Positions 1-8,983 of a stretch of DNA of 64,000 nucleotides are shown piece after piece. Under the pieces are notes generated by a model, which worked only from the letters and a program-made list of their open reading frames with translations, made no database searches and was not told the DNA's origin. The translations under genes and the position numbers were made by a program. How positions within the stretch are numbered: the stretch's first letter is position 1; every line of letters begins with the position of its first letter. Location: NCBI RefSeq assembly GCF_000235625.1, contig NZ_AGTR01000044.1, forward strand, positions 62,001 to 126,000, written 5' to 3'. Origin of the DNA: Marinobacter manganoxydans MnI7-9 (GTDB lineage: Bacteria; Pseudomonadota; Gammaproteobacteria; Pseudomonadales; Oleiphilaceae).

Positions 1-520
1 CCGCCAACTGGTTGATCGCATTGCGGGTACTGACGGGGCGTTGTCGTTGTATGCTGTACCACTGTTTTGCCAGTGACAGAGGCACCTCACGGTTAGACGT
101 GAGCCGGAGAATATCCCGCTCACGGTCAAACAACTCCTGACGGGCCAGCAGCCGCAGAATTCGCGGCCAGACCCCAGGCCGCATGCGTTTCCAGGGCGGG
201 CTGAAGCCGGAACTGGTATTGATCAGGACCAGATTCTGGATCTGACCATCCGCAGCCTGCTGGGCCCAGTCCAGGGCCACCATACCGCCCATGGAAAGTG
301 CCAGGATGCTGAAAGGACCGGGGATATGGCTAACGTGCCTGGAGACAGCTTCCCGAATCGCCGCTACCGTTGCCGGACTGTCTTCTCGATATCGCACGCC
401 CGTCCCGGGCAGGTCGACCAGATGGAACTGGTGCTCGGGAAATGCCTCCCCAAGGCGAGCCGGGAAGCTGCCCCAGTGGGCGTGTTCCCGAGTCAGACCC
501 CGCAACAGAATCCAGTGCAT
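1..520 (-). CDS. alpha/beta hydrolase, 3' end outside window
   Basis: Reading leftward from an ATG at 518-520, the protein begins MHWILLRGLTREHAHWGSFP and continues open to the window edge (173 codons visible). It shows the alpha/beta hydrolase pattern: an early oxyanion-type stretch (LLRGLTREHAHW), a DLPGTG turn, and a nucleophile elbow ALSMGG near residue 80 followed by a helix. The substrate cannot be told. It lies 41 bases after the carboxypeptidase-like gene on the same strand, so the two may be co-transcribed. The C-terminal Asp/His of the triad fall partly outside the window and were not verified. Other possible family names are esterase, MhpC-like or BioH-like. Confidence 0.8.
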   Translation of the reverse strand, partial: MHWILLRGLTREHAHWGSFPARLGEAFPEHQFHLVDLPGTGVRYREDSPATVAAIREAVSRHVSHIPGPFSILALSMGGMVALDWAQQAADGQIQNLVLINTSSGFSPPWKRMRPGVWPRILRLLARQELFDRERDILRLTSNREVPLSLAKQWYSIQRQRPVSTRNAINQLA

Positions 521-561
521 ACGATAGTTCCGATTGATGGATGCCAGGGCCGGCTGGATCG

Positions 562-1662
562 CTAGAGAGTATCGCGATACCAGTGCATGATCGCGGCTTC
601 TTTCAGCATGGACTCCTCATCCCGAGCCGGCAACCAGTTTTCGTGGCTGGCGGCGGCGTTAATCAGGAAGTCCATCCAGGTCAGATGGCTGCGCAGGACC
701 CGCTTGTGCCGGTGCGGAACCAGGGGATTGAAAAAGCCGTCGAGTCTCAGCAACTGACGGGGCCGCTTGCGAATCCAGCGCCAGGAGCCCATCTCCAGGG
801 TCAGGGGCAGGAAAACACCGGCATTTTCGCGATTGACCTGTTTGTAGAAGTAATCCCACAAGTCGCCATGGGTGAGATAGTGGCGGGACTGGGGCTCGAA
901 ACGGTAGTCGTGATTTGGGTATGACTGCTCCCAGATAAGCTTCAGCGCCATAACCGATGCGACTCGACGCATGGGTCGACGCCGGTAGGCGTAGGGAAAC
1001 CAGATCTGGTCCTGCATCCCGAATCCGGAATGGCAGTCCAGTGCCACACTGAACGGCCGCCCCGGCAGCAGCTGTTTTATGACCGCCTCAAGAGCCAGGT
1101 TTTCGGGCTCCATGCCCTGTTCAGGGTCGCCGGTGTACCACGGCAATCGGGGTGAAATTCTCTGGCCGCCGAGCAGGAATGCGCTACGTTCCTGGGCCTG
1201 GATCGGCGCATTGCGCATCAGGTCCACGCCGTTGGGATTACTGCGCTGATTCAGGTACATACCGCCCGGGTTAAGGATTGGCAAAAGGGTAATTCGAACC
1301 TTCTGCAACAACCCCAGCAAATGTTCGTCCCAGGTCACTCTGGCGAGTAGCGACTTCAGCCAGGCCATCACTACCTGGCTTCCAATGCGTTCAAGCCCGT
1401 GCACGCCGCCAACAAGCAATACCGCTGGCACATCGGGCCGGGAAGATCCGATATCTACACGGTAGATGGGCAAGGAGAGGTCCTTGAGGGCGACCCGCTC
1501 CACCACTTCGGTTGTGATGAAATCCGGCGCTTCCGCCAGGATGCGCTCCAGGCCAACGAGCTCCGGCAGGAAGGTTCTCAGCAACCTTCGCTGACGCCCA
1601 TCCCGGGAGGCCTGCTCGTGGCTGATTGATGTGTGAGGTGTCAGGTCGCGCAGCTCTGTCAT
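562..1662 (-). CDS. M14-family zinc carboxypeptidase-like protein
   Basis: This 366-residue protein has the zinc-peptidase layout of family M14. A GGVHGLE segment gives the HxxE pair, LNPGGM and NPNGVDLMRN match the substrate-binding Asn/Arg region, a later CHSGFG supplies the third zinc ligand, and LEMGSW carries a candidate catalytic Glu. There is no evident signal peptide, so it is probably cytoplasmic, acting on a peptide or amide such as a murein fragment or N-acyl amino acid; the substrate is inference. The ATG at 1660-1662 is preceded by a GGAG ribosome site on the minus strand. It heads a possible two-gene unit with the hydrolase downstream. Confidence 0.82.
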   Translation of the reverse strand: MTELRDLTPHTSISHEQASRDGRQRRLLRTFLPELVGLERILAEAPDFITTEVVERVALKDLSLPIYRVDIGSSRPDVPAVLLVGGVHGLERIGSQVVMAWLKSLLARVTWDEHLLGLLQKVRITLLPILNPGGMYLNQRSNPNGVDLMRNAPIQAQERSAFLLGGQRISPRLPWYTGDPEQGMEPENLALEAVIKQLLPGRPFSVALDCHSGFGMQDQIWFPYAYRRRPMRRVASVMALKLIWEQSYPNHDYRFEPQSRHYLTHGDLWDYFYKQVNRENAGVFLPLTLEMGSWRWIRKRPRQLLRLDGFFNPLVPHRHKRVLRSHLTWMDFLINAAASHENWLPARDEESMLKEAAIMHWYRDTL

Positions 1663-1961
1663 GCTGTTCTCCGGGTTCAGGTACCCGGAGTGTATCCATC
1701 GATTACTACACCTTCTTGACAGTTCTCCCGGGGCATAATGTGTCTCTTTTAAAGACGCATTTGGAATACGCCCTTGTAACTGAGCTGAGGTTCGTTATCC
1801 TTACAGTTAAGTATTAACCGAGACCTCGTGATTTGTTCGACCTTAACAGCGACCATGAAAGAGCTGTTTTCCCGATCCTTATGGATCGCCGTCCCCTCGT
1901 ATCGGCACTAACACCGACAACACCCTCCAAAAATCACAAACCCTGAAAAGGAGAAGTGACT
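1663..1961. promoter_or_regulatory. divergent intergenic region upstream of proX-like gene
   Basis: This gap of about 300 bases separates the minus-strand peptidase gene from the plus-strand ABC operon. A weak sigma70-like pair, TTGTAA at 1774-1779 and TATCCT at 1796-1801 with 16 bases between, faces the transporter. A TTGACA at 1715-1720 has no -10 box at a usable distance. The ribosome site AAAAGGAG at 1947-1953 fixes the proX-like start at the ATG of 1962 rather than the GTG at 1956, which would be only two bases away. No small gene was seen. Confidence 0.35.
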
Positions 1962-2927
1962 ATGCGAAAGCTTAAGTCTGCTGCACTGCTTTGCGCGCTA
2001 TCCGTACCCGTCGCGGCCCAGGCCAATTGCGGCGAGGTATCCATTACCGAAATGAACTGGGCGTCCAACACGGTCGTCACCAACGTGGCCACCTTCATCA
2101 TGGAGCAGGGTTACGGCTGTGACGTCACCATTGTTCCTTCCGATACCGTTCCGGCGGTAACTTCCGTTGCCGAAAACGGTGAGCCTGACATCGTCACCGA
2201 GCTGTGGCTGAACTCCGCGGGCGAGGCCTACCTGCGCCTTGAAGAACAGGGCAAAGTGGAGCGCCTTGGCAAGGTTCTGGATCCGGGCGGCGTTGAAGGC
2301 TGGTGGATTCCCACCTACCTCGCGGAAGAGCATCCGGAGCTGAAGACCATCGAGGGCATCATGGCCAATCCTGAGCTCGTTGGCGGCACCTTCAACAACT
2401 GCCCGGACGGCTGGGGCTGCCGAGTTGTGAGTGACAACCTGGTTCGTGCCCTGGATCTGGAAGAGTCCGGCATTGACGTATTCAACCATGGTTCCGGTGA
2501 GACCCTGGCGTCCTCCATGGCGTCTGCTGTCCAGAACAAAGAGCCCTGGTTCGGCTACTACTGGGGTCCGACCGTCCCGCTCGGCAAGTACGACATGACC
2601 CGGGTTGATCTCGGCGACATCAAGCCGGACGTGCACCAGAAAAACCAGACGCCGGATGTCGACAATCCGGGCGTATCCGACTTCCCGGCGGCAACGGTTC
2701 TGACGTCGATCACTACCAGCTTCAAAGAGCGCGAGCCGGAAGTGGCCGAGATGCTCAGCAAGCTGACGTTCAAGACCGAGACCATGAGCAGCATCCTGGC
2801 CTGGATGGACTCCAACAATGCCTCGGGCGAAGAAGCTGCGGTTTACTACCTCAGCAACAACAGCGACGAGTGGTCAACCTGGCTGAACGACTCCGCGCGT
2901 GAGCGTCTGGCCAACGTTCTTAACTGA
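1962..2927 (+). CDS. ABC transporter substrate-binding protein, glycine betaine/choline type (OpuAC/ProX-like)
   Basis: The protein is a periplasmic binding protein for a quaternary amine, most likely glycine betaine, choline or a related compound. Residues 1-21 form a typical signal peptide ending in AQA before NCGEVS. The rest matches the OpuAC fold, including an early ITEMNWASN strand, PDIVTELW, GWWIPTYL and WFGYYWGPT, with many Trp/Tyr residues that in this family form the aromatic cage for trimethylammonium groups. Four Cys remain in the mature part, including the NNCPDGWGC pair. The length (321 aa) is normal. It is the first gene of a three-gene operon with a permease and an ATPase, and a strong stem-loop follows it. 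The exact substrate is not decided by sequence. Confidence 0.88.
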   Translation: MRKLKSAALLCALSVPVAAQANCGEVSITEMNWASNTVVTNVATFIMEQGYGCDVTIVPSDTVPAVTSVAENGEPDIVTELWLNSAGEAYLRLEEQGKVERLGKVLDPGGVEGWWIPTYLAEEHPELKTIEGIMANPELVGGTFNNCPDGWGCRVVSDNLVRALDLEESGIDVFNHGSGETLASSMASAVQNKEPWFGYYWGPTVPLGKYDMTRVDLGDIKPDVHQKNQTPDVDNPGVSDFPAATVLTSITTSFKEREPEVAEMLSKLTFKTETMSSILAWMDSNNASGEEAAVYYLSNNSDEWSTWLNDSARERLANVLN

Positions 2928-2940
2928 TTGACCTGCCCCT

Positions 2941-2968
2941 CCCGGGGCATCCTTCGGGATGCCCCGGG
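2941..2968 (+). other. stem-loop between binding-protein and permease genes
   Basis: A perfect 12-bp inverted repeat (CCCGGGGCATCC and its complement) closes on a TTCG tetraloop 13 bases after the proX-like stop codon. No U-run follows, so it is unlikely to be a full intrinsic terminator. In many ABC operons such a hairpin protects the upstream mRNA, giving more binding protein than membrane components; that role here is inference. Confidence 0.75.
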
Positions 2969-3023
2969 TCGTTTCCCGAAAACCGTTCTGATTCCAGACG
3001 TGCGCAGGAGAGACTGACCGCCC

Positions 3024-4058
3024 ATGGCAACCTACGATTCCCTTTTTTCATCGCTCGGCCTTGAGCAATGGTGCTCGGAAGGCAAAAGCAGCGGCCCCAT
3101 GTCGATGGCCGACCTGCTGAATAAAACCAAGGGAGAGAGCGCCGAACCGGCCTCTATATGGGAACTCCCGTTTCCGTCCATGGACGCCCTGAACGAATCC
3201 TGCTCCGCCTTCCCCCAGTCCCGGGAACTTACCAAGGGCCTGGAACAGGGATTTCTGGCAATAAAGGACAGCCTGAGTCTGGTTCTCGATCCATTGACCC
3301 AGCCTCTTAGCTGGTTCCTGGATGGCGCACTTTACGCCATGCTGAACACGCCCTGGTGGATCGTGATTCCACTGTTACTGGCGGTTGTTTACGTGGTCAC
3401 CAAATCCTGGAAACTGATGCTCTTTGTAGGCGGCAGTATCGTGCTACTGGCCTTCATCGACCATTACGATTACGCCATGCAAACACTGGCGATCATTTTT
3501 GTATGTGCCTTCCTCTGTGTCTTGCTGGGGGTACCCATAGGCATCGCCATGGCACGCAGCAATTCCCTGCAACGGATGATCATACCGGTGCTGGACATGC
3601 TGCAGACGCTGCCACCTTTTGTGTATCTGATCCCGCTTATCTTCCTGTTCAGTGTTACCGAATCAAAGCTGTACGGCATCGCCATCATCCTCTACGCGAT
3701 TGTTCCTGTGATCCGGCTGACGAACCTGGGCATCCGGCTGGTAGACAAGGACGTGATTGAGGCCGCAGACGCCTTTGGCATGACGCCCCGACAGAAACTC
3801 TACAAGGTGCAGATCCCGTTGGCGCTGCCCAACATCATGGCAGGGGTTAACCAGACCATCATGATGAGTCTTGCAATGGTTGTTATCGCATCCCTGGTTT
3901 CCGCGCCCGGGCTTGGCGTTCTGGTCCTGCGGGGCATCCGTAATCTGGAACTGGGTGTTGGCCTGGTATCCGGCCTTGGCATCGTGATCCTGGCGGTTAT
4001 TCTCGACAGGGTAACCAAGGCGTCCCTGGCACGAATTAACGTCTCCCAGAAGCAGTGA
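3024..4058 (+). CDS. quaternary-amine ABC transporter permease (ProW-like)
   Basis: This 344-residue inner-membrane permease has an N-terminal soluble stretch of about 100 residues before the first membrane span, as in ProW rather than OpuB-type permeases. At least six hydrophobic segments follow. The EAA loop that contacts the ATPase is clear: EAADAFGMTPRQKLYKVQIP near residues 240-260. AGG/AGGAG at 3006-3010 is a rather distant ribosome site for the ATG at 3024. The stop overlaps no coding sequence of the ATPase if that gene starts at 4070. It works with the binding protein upstream and the ATPase downstream to import a compatible solute or its precursor. Confidence 0.88.
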   Translation: MATYDSLFSSLGLEQWCSEGKSSGPMSMADLLNKTKGESAEPASIWELPFPSMDALNESCSAFPQSRELTKGLEQGFLAIKDSLSLVLDPLTQPLSWFLDGALYAMLNTPWWIVIPLLLAVVYVVTKSWKLMLFVGGSIVLLAFIDHYDYAMQTLAIIFVCAFLCVLLGVPIGIAMARSNSLQRMIIPVLDMLQTLPPFVYLIPLIFLFSVTESKLYGIAIILYAIVPVIRLTNLGIRLVDKDVIEAADAFGMTPRQKLYKVQIPLALPNIMAGVNQTIMMSLAMVVIASLVSAPGLGVLVLRGIRNLELGVGLVSGLGIVILAVILDRVTKASLARINVSQKQ

Positions 4059-4069
4059 GGAAAGCCCCC

Positions 4070-5128
4070 ATGGCAAAAGACATCAAGATTTCGATCCGGA
4101 ACCTTTACAAGATCTTCGGCCCGACCCCGGATGTTGCCCTGGAGTATGTTCGCAAGGGCATGGGCAAAGCCGATCTGCTGGAGCAGCAGCGACACGTACT
4201 CGGTCTGCGTGATATCAACGTGGACATCCACGATGGCGAGATCACGGTCATCATGGGCCTTTCCGGCTCCGGAAAGTCCACACTCATCCGGCACCTGAAC
4301 CGACTGATCGACCCCACGGCCGGCGAAATCCGTGTCGATGGCGAAGACATCATGAGCTACAGCGAAGAGCAGCTGCGAAAGCTTCGCCGCGAGCGGATGT
4401 CGATGGTGTTCCAGAAGTTTGCCCTGCTGCCCCACAAAACCGTGCTCGAGAACGCCGGCATGGCCAAGGACATTCGCGGCTATACGACATCGGACTTTGA
4501 GGCCGACGCCCGAAAATGGCTCGCGCGGGTTGGTCTGGAGGGTAACGAATACCAGTATCCACACCAGCTGTCCGGTGGCATGCAACAGCGGGTGGGCATC
4601 GCCCGAGCCCTGGTGTCCGACGCCCCGATCATGTTGATGGACGAAGCTTTCTCGGCACTGGATCCGCTGATTCGGTCCGATATGCAGGACCTGTTGCTGG
4701 AGCTCCAGGAAGAACTGCAGAAAACCATCGTGTTCATCACCCATGATCTTGATGAGGCCTTGAAACTGGCCGACCACCTGGTCATCCTGAAAGATGGCGA
4801 AGTAGTGCAGCAGGGAGATCCCCAGGAAATCCTGCTCAATCCCGGCGATCCCTACATCGTCGACTTCATCAGCGATATCAATCGGGCACGGGTGCTGAGG
4901 GTACGATCGGTCATGAGTCCCCCGGATGACGGTGACTCCACGTTCGCCGGTGACATCTCGGAAAAGGACAACCTTGAAACGGTACTGCTGAAATCCGACG
5001 GGGATATGTCTCTGAATTTCCGGGTAGTCCGGGACGATCAGCACGTGGGCACCCTGCACATGAAAGACCTCGCCCGGGCGCTGGTGCCGACCGCCGCGTC
5101 GGCTGACAGGAACAAAACCGCAGCCTAG
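4070..5128 (+). CDS. quaternary-amine ABC transporter ATP-binding protein (ProV-like)
   Basis: The 352-residue ATPase energises the importer. Visible motifs are Walker A GLSGSGKST, Q-loop VFQKFALLPH, signature LSGGMQQRVGIARAL, Walker B IMLMDEAFSALD and the switch His in FITHDLDEA. The N-terminal extension of about 50 residues before the Walker A strand, and a short C-terminal region after about residue 270, are typical of the ProV/OpuAA group. The C-terminal part is shorter and less clearly a tandem CBS pair than in E. coli ProV. I chose the ATG at 4070, preceded by GAGGAAAG at good distance, over an in-frame GTG at 4055 that overlaps the permease stop. Confidence 0.9.
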   Translation: MAKDIKISIRNLYKIFGPTPDVALEYVRKGMGKADLLEQQRHVLGLRDINVDIHDGEITVIMGLSGSGKSTLIRHLNRLIDPTAGEIRVDGEDIMSYSEEQLRKLRRERMSMVFQKFALLPHKTVLENAGMAKDIRGYTTSDFEADARKWLARVGLEGNEYQYPHQLSGGMQQRVGIARALVSDAPIMLMDEAFSALDPLIRSDMQDLLLELQEELQKTIVFITHDLDEALKLADHLVILKDGEVVQQGDPQEILLNPGDPYIVDFISDINRARVLRVRSVMSPPDDGDSTFAGDISEKDNLETVLLKSDGDMSLNFRVVRDDQHVGTLHMKDLARALVPTAASADRNKTAA

Positions 5129-5210
5129 GGGCTTTTAGCCATTACAAAACCGCGACCAGGGTCTATGCTTCAGGGAGAGCCGACGTCATCGGCATCCCGG
5201 TTTTATCACC

Positions 5211-6053
5211 ATGGCAAAAACCCTGGTTCTTTCCATCGCGCTCTTTCTTGCCGCCTGCTCGCAGCCAGAGGACCCGCCACCGCTGGTTCCTGAAACAGCG
5301 GCAAAGGCAACGAAGACCGCTCCCGCTGCGCCGGCTCCCACAGAGCCGCGCCAAAGCGTTGTCATTGCCGCTGATCCCTGGTGTCCTCACAATTGTATAG
5401 CCGGCTCCGAGCACGAAGGCTATATGATAGATATTGCCAGGGAGGCGTTTGGCCTCTACGGTATCAATGTCGAGTACGTGAACATGAGCTGGGCGCGGGC
5501 CCTGCAACAGGCCCGGGACGGGTATATTGATGCGGTTGTCGGAGCCCTTCCGGGGGATGCGCCGGACTTCGTGTTTCCGGACGCCGCTACTGGTTACTCG
5601 ACGATCGCGCTCTACACCCACCCTGACAACACCTGGCAGTACGCTGGCATCGACTCACTCAGCCAATCCAAGCTGCTGGCGATCAACGGCTACGCTTACT
5701 CACCGGAACTGGACAGCTATATCGAGAAGTACCAGGACGATCCAGAGCGGGTCTGGGTGCTGTCCGGGCCGGCACCACTGAGCCGGGCAATCGAACTCCT
5801 GCACCAGCAGCGCTCTGACGTATTCCCGGAAGACCGCTATGTGATGCAGTGGCAACTGGAGCAGGAGAACAACACGGAAAGCCTGCGAATGGCCGCGGTG
5901 ATCCACGAGTCGCCGATCTACGTTGCATTTTCACCGATCGGCCGTGATTCCGCCCAGCTCGCAGCGCTCCTGTCAGAGGGAGCGAGAGCCCTGCAAAGCA
6001 GTGGGCGGGTGGCAGAGATCCTGACGCGCTATGGACTGTCGTGGTCAGACTGA
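5211..6053 (+). CDS. periplasmic solute-binding-like lipoprotein (SBP_bac_3 type)
   Basis: The N-terminus (FLAACSQ, Cys16) is a lipoprotein signal, followed by a Pro/Ala/Thr-rich linker to about residue 45. The remaining 230 residues resemble the type-3 solute-binding fold of polar amino acid transporters: a first strand VVIAADPWCP, a GYMIDIAREAFGLYG helix, and the RDGYIDAVVGALP motif. No permease or ATPase gene adjoins it, so it may be an orphan binding or sensory protein. A CPHNC pair near the start of the domain is unusual and could form a disulfide. Its 3' end overlaps the convergent META-domain gene by 25 bases. Confidence 0.7.
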   Translation: MAKTLVLSIALFLAACSQPEDPPPLVPETAAKATKTAPAAPAPTEPRQSVVIAADPWCPHNCIAGSEHEGYMIDIAREAFGLYGINVEYVNMSWARALQQARDGYIDAVVGALPGDAPDFVFPDAATGYSTIALYTHPDNTWQYAGIDSLSQSKLLAINGYAYSPELDSYIEKYQDDPERVWVLSGPAPLSRAIELLHQQRSDVFPEDRYVMQWQLEQENNTESLRMAAVIHESPIYVAFSPIGRDSAQLAALLSEGARALQSSGRVAEILTRYGLSWSD

Positions 6054-7003
6054 AACGCCCGGATAGACTCACCGCCCGGTGTCGACAACAGCAGTTGGCC
6101 CTGCTGCCCGATCCGCACTGAATTCACCTGGTCCAGCAGGTTCAGAAACCGCTCCTCCTGATTCATCAGCGCGGGCGCACAGGCCATCCGTGTTGATGCC
6201 AGTGGGCCTATAGCCATGCCCTCTCCCCTGAGTTCATAGGTGCCAGTGTATCGGTTGCAAGACGCCCTGCCCGCGATCCGATTGCCCTCAAGAAACTCGA
6301 TCGTGATCCGGGACCGATCGATGATGCCTGCGCCCGCAAGATCCTCAACAACCCAGATTGCGCCCCGTAACAGACGCTGGCGATCACCACCACATCCCCT
6401 GAACTCATCATCACCGACCTGCAGGCGCACCTGCGCGGGATATTGAGCCCTGGACATGCTGTCGTCACAGAGCTGACGGGCGACTGTCAGGGTAATGGGG
6501 AGATCTGCCAGCGTCGCCACAAATGTCCGCCCATGCCGGTTGGCTGTTTTGACTTCAACCGGTACCCGACGGGTTCCCTGTTCCTCGAAAGGCCGTGTTA
6601 TCAAGAGCTCACCGCCTTCGAGCGTCGCGTGCCAGAAAGGCTCATTCCCCCGCGCCTCAAACGGCATTTCCAGATCGCCAGGCTGCAAACACTCCGGATA
6701 GGTTTGCCCCTTCACTGTCAGGGTCGCTTTTTCACCCTTGCTCCAGAACCGCGTCTGCTCGTCGCCGGGGGTTACGTACAATGCGCCCGAGGCACTTACC
6801 TCCGGCTTGAGCAGAATACGTCGATCCAGATAGTCGATGCTGATCAGATCGCTGTCGTCGGTGCCGGAGACGGAAATATCGAGTTGCCCGCAAGCATAGC
6901 TCGCGGAAACCGGCTGACTGGTTTTGGATAGAGAGGAGCAGGCGGAGATGGCAAGGCTCGCCGCAGTGACGACGGACAACATCAAAACTCGTCGTGAGTG
7001 CAT
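6029..7003 (-). CDS. three-domain lipoprotein: MliC-like, COG3650-like and META domain
   Basis: A lipobox (ISAC, Cys22) marks an envelope lipoprotein. Residues of about 35-110 match the MliC/PliC lysozyme-inhibitor pattern (YACGQ, then SASGALY, FWSKGEKATL and a closing Cys). Residues of about 115-205 match COG3650 (ARGNEPFWHA, CDDSMSRAQYP, FRGCGG). Residues of about 210-320 are a META/HslJ domain (IWVVEDLAG, ASCNRYTGTY, GPLASTRMAC). The first domain suggests protection against C-type lysozymes; the role of the other two is poorly known even in model bacteria. The gene is transcribed convergently with the SBP-like lipoprotein and overlaps it by 25 bases. Confidence 0.8.
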   Translation of the reverse strand: MHSRRVLMLSVVTAASLAISACSSLSKTSQPVSASYACGQLDISVSGTDDSDLISIDYLDRRILLKPEVSASGALYVTPGDEQTRFWSKGEKATLTVKGQTYPECLQPGDLEMPFEARGNEPFWHATLEGGELLITRPFEEQGTRRVPVEVKTANRHGRTFVATLADLPITLTVARQLCDDSMSRAQYPAQVRLQVGDDEFRGCGGDRQRLLRGAIWVVEDLAGAGIIDRSRITIEFLEGNRIAGRASCNRYTGTYELRGEGMAIGPLASTRMACAPALMNQEERFLNLLDQVNSVRIGQQGQLLLSTPGGESIRAFQSDHDSP

Positions 7004-7141
7004 GGTCAGTTCCCTTGTGAGCGTCTTTTCGGCCTACAGTTTAGAACCCAACGACCGATGAGGCCACCATGGGCATCAGATGGGACTTCTTATACCGCCC
7101 CACCGGCAGTATGCTAGAACGCTGAACCAAGGAGACACTCC

Positions 7142-7888
7142 ATGGCACTGAAACTTTACCAATTTGCCATTTCCCACTACTGCGAAAAAATACGCTGGGC
7201 CCTGGACTACAAGGGGCTCAACTACGAAACGGTGAACCTGCTGCCGGGACAACATGTGAAAACCATCCGGAAACTGACCGGTGAAGCCTCCTCTGTGCCG
7301 GTACTGGACCATGACGGCCACGTGGTTCAGGGCTCGGCCGCCATTCTGGATTACCTGGACCAGACGTTTCCCGAGCACCCGCTGACACCGGCAGACCCGG
7401 ACGTTCGTGAGCAGGCGCTGGCCTGGGAGCGCCGGCTTGACGAGGAAGCGGGGCCGGCTATCCGCTGCTATTCCTACCACCACTTCCTGCAGCGCCCCAA
7501 AATTGTGGTGCCCATGCTGGCCGCGGGAACGCCTTTCTATAACCGGATACTGCTCAGCCTTGCTTTCAGCCGGGTTGATGAAGTCATGCGTCAGTGGATG
7601 AAGATCAACGAAAAAACCTCTGAAAAGTCCCGCCAGGTCATGGAAGAGTTGCTCACCGAGCTGGCTGCCATCTACGCCGAAAGGCCTTTCCTGGCCGGCG
7701 ACCAGTTTTCGCGCGCAGACCTGACCGCAGCCGCCCTGTTTGCACCCATGTTCCAGCCCGCACAGTATCCGGTGCCATGGCCGAAAACTGCGCGAATTCC
7801 CAAAGACATCAAACATTGGCTGGACAAGTGGCAGCCACAGATCCGGGCTCTGGAAAAAGTGTACGAAGACAACCGTCGACCAGGCTGA
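7142..7888 (+). CDS. glutathione S-transferase family protein
   Basis: The 248-residue protein has an N-terminal thioredoxin-like GST domain, starting LKLYQFAISHYCEKIRWAL, where Ser/Cys in SHYCEK sits at the catalytic position, and the cis-Pro region SSVPVLDHDG, followed by SAAILDYLD which binds the gamma-glutamyl group. The helical C-terminal domain contains FLAGDQFSRADLTAAAL, the usual N-capping box. The start ATG has AAGGAG upstream. The substrate is not predictable. It stands alone between a divergent lipoprotein gene and a fatty acid hydroxylase gene. Confidence 0.88.
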   Translation: MALKLYQFAISHYCEKIRWALDYKGLNYETVNLLPGQHVKTIRKLTGEASSVPVLDHDGHVVQGSAAILDYLDQTFPEHPLTPADPDVREQALAWERRLDEEAGPAIRCYSYHHFLQRPKIVVPMLAAGTPFYNRILLSLAFSRVDEVMRQWMKINEKTSEKSRQVMEELLTELAAIYAERPFLAGDQFSRADLTAAALFAPMFQPAQYPVPWPKTARIPKDIKHWLDKWQPQIRALEKVYEDNRRPG

Positions 7889-7996
7889 GTACCGGATTGT
7901 CGGAATCCGTTAGCCAATCTGGCGTGAACCGACATTCCGGTTTCCGGGTTACGTGCCAGAATAAACGGACTTGATGAGGAAACCGGCAGAAACCCG

Positions 7997-8983
7997 ATGG
8001 CTTTGACCGACATGATACTGGCCGTACTGGAAGACAGCGGCCTGCTTTCTCTCTGGGCGATGGCTGCGCCGTGGCTGGCGCTGGATGAACGCCAACTGAT
8101 CTTTGTGATTGCAACACCGGTTTTTGTGGGCGTTACCCTGTGGGAATACCTGAAGATTCGCCACGATCCGCAGCTGATGGATACCCGTGAGGCGGTCAGA
8201 AACTTTGCCCTAGGCGCCGGCTATCAGGTGACCGAACTGCTCTTCGCCGGCCTCATTGCCTTCCCTGTCTATGCCCTGTGCTACCACTACCGGCTGTTTG
8301 ATCTGGAATTGAACGGATTCACCGTGCTGCTGGCTTTTCTGGGGGTGGACTTCTGTTTCTACTGGATGCACAGGGCCAGTCACAGGGTACGCTGGTTCTG
8401 GGCGGCCCATGTGGTTCACCATTCCTCCGAGCGGATGAACTTCTCCACTGCCATGCGCCAGAATGCCACCAACATTTTCAACGGCATGTGGGTGTTCTAC
8501 CTGCCCCTGGCGCTGCTGGGACTCAATCCTGTCTGGATCGGCGTAGCCTATGCCCTGTCGCTGGTCTACCAGTTCTTTATTCACACCACTTTGGTCGGGA
8601 AGCTGCCCGGCTGGATCGAACTGGTGTTCAACACGCCCAGCCATCACCGCGTCCATCATGGCCGAAATCCCGGCTACATCGACCGTAATTACGGCGGCAC
8701 GCTGATAGTGTGGGATCGCCTGTTCGGCACGTTTGTCGATGAAAATGCCCAGGATCCGCCCGAATACGGCATCACCCGGCCTGTTCGCTCCAATAACCTG
8801 ATTGTGCTCTGGACCCACGAATACGTGGACCTGTTCCGCGACATGGCACAGCCCGGCGGATTATTGTCTCGCCTTACCCATCTATGGAAACCGCCGGAGT
8901 GGCAACGCCCGGCTGCGGAGAAAAACAACAAGGAACCGGGTCGTGACAACGAACGAACACCCTCTGACGCTGAGCAGTGGTGA
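7997..8983 (+). CDS. sterol desaturase / fatty acid hydroxylase family membrane protein
   Basis: This 328-residue integral membrane protein carries the di-iron histidine clusters of the fatty acid hydroxylase superfamily: HRASH, then HVVHHSSE, then HHRVHH. Four or more hydrophobic segments flank them. Members hydroxylate or desaturate membrane lipids, ornithine lipids or carotenoids; which applies here is unknown. The C-terminus becomes charged and low in complexity (PAAEKNNKEPGRDNE). The next gene starts inside its last 41 bases, which suggests translational coupling and a shared lipid role. Confidence 0.85.
   Translation: MALTDMILAVLEDSGLLSLWAMAAPWLALDERQLIFVIATPVFVGVTLWEYLKIRHDPQLMDTREAVRNFALGAGYQVTELLFAGLIAFPVYALCYHYRLFDLELNGFTVLLAFLGVDFCFYWMHRASHRVRWFWAAHVVHHSSERMNFSTAMRQNATNIFNGMWVFYLPLALLGLNPVWIGVAYALSLVYQFFIHTTLVGKLPGWIELVFNTPSHHRVHHGRNPGYIDRNYGGTLIVWDRLFGTFVDENAQDPPEYGITRPVRSNNLIVLWTHEYVDLFRDMAQPGGLLSRLTHLWKPPEWQRPAAEKNNKEPGRDNERTPSDAEQW

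Noticed and set aside
1715-1740. TTGACA at 1715-1720 as a promoter for the proX-like gene
   Set aside because: The nearest TATAAT-like sequence is only 12-14 bases away, too close for sigma70.
3800-5059. Minus-strand open frame of 419 codons
   Set aside because: It lies opposite the ProW/ProV-like genes, whose motifs are complete.
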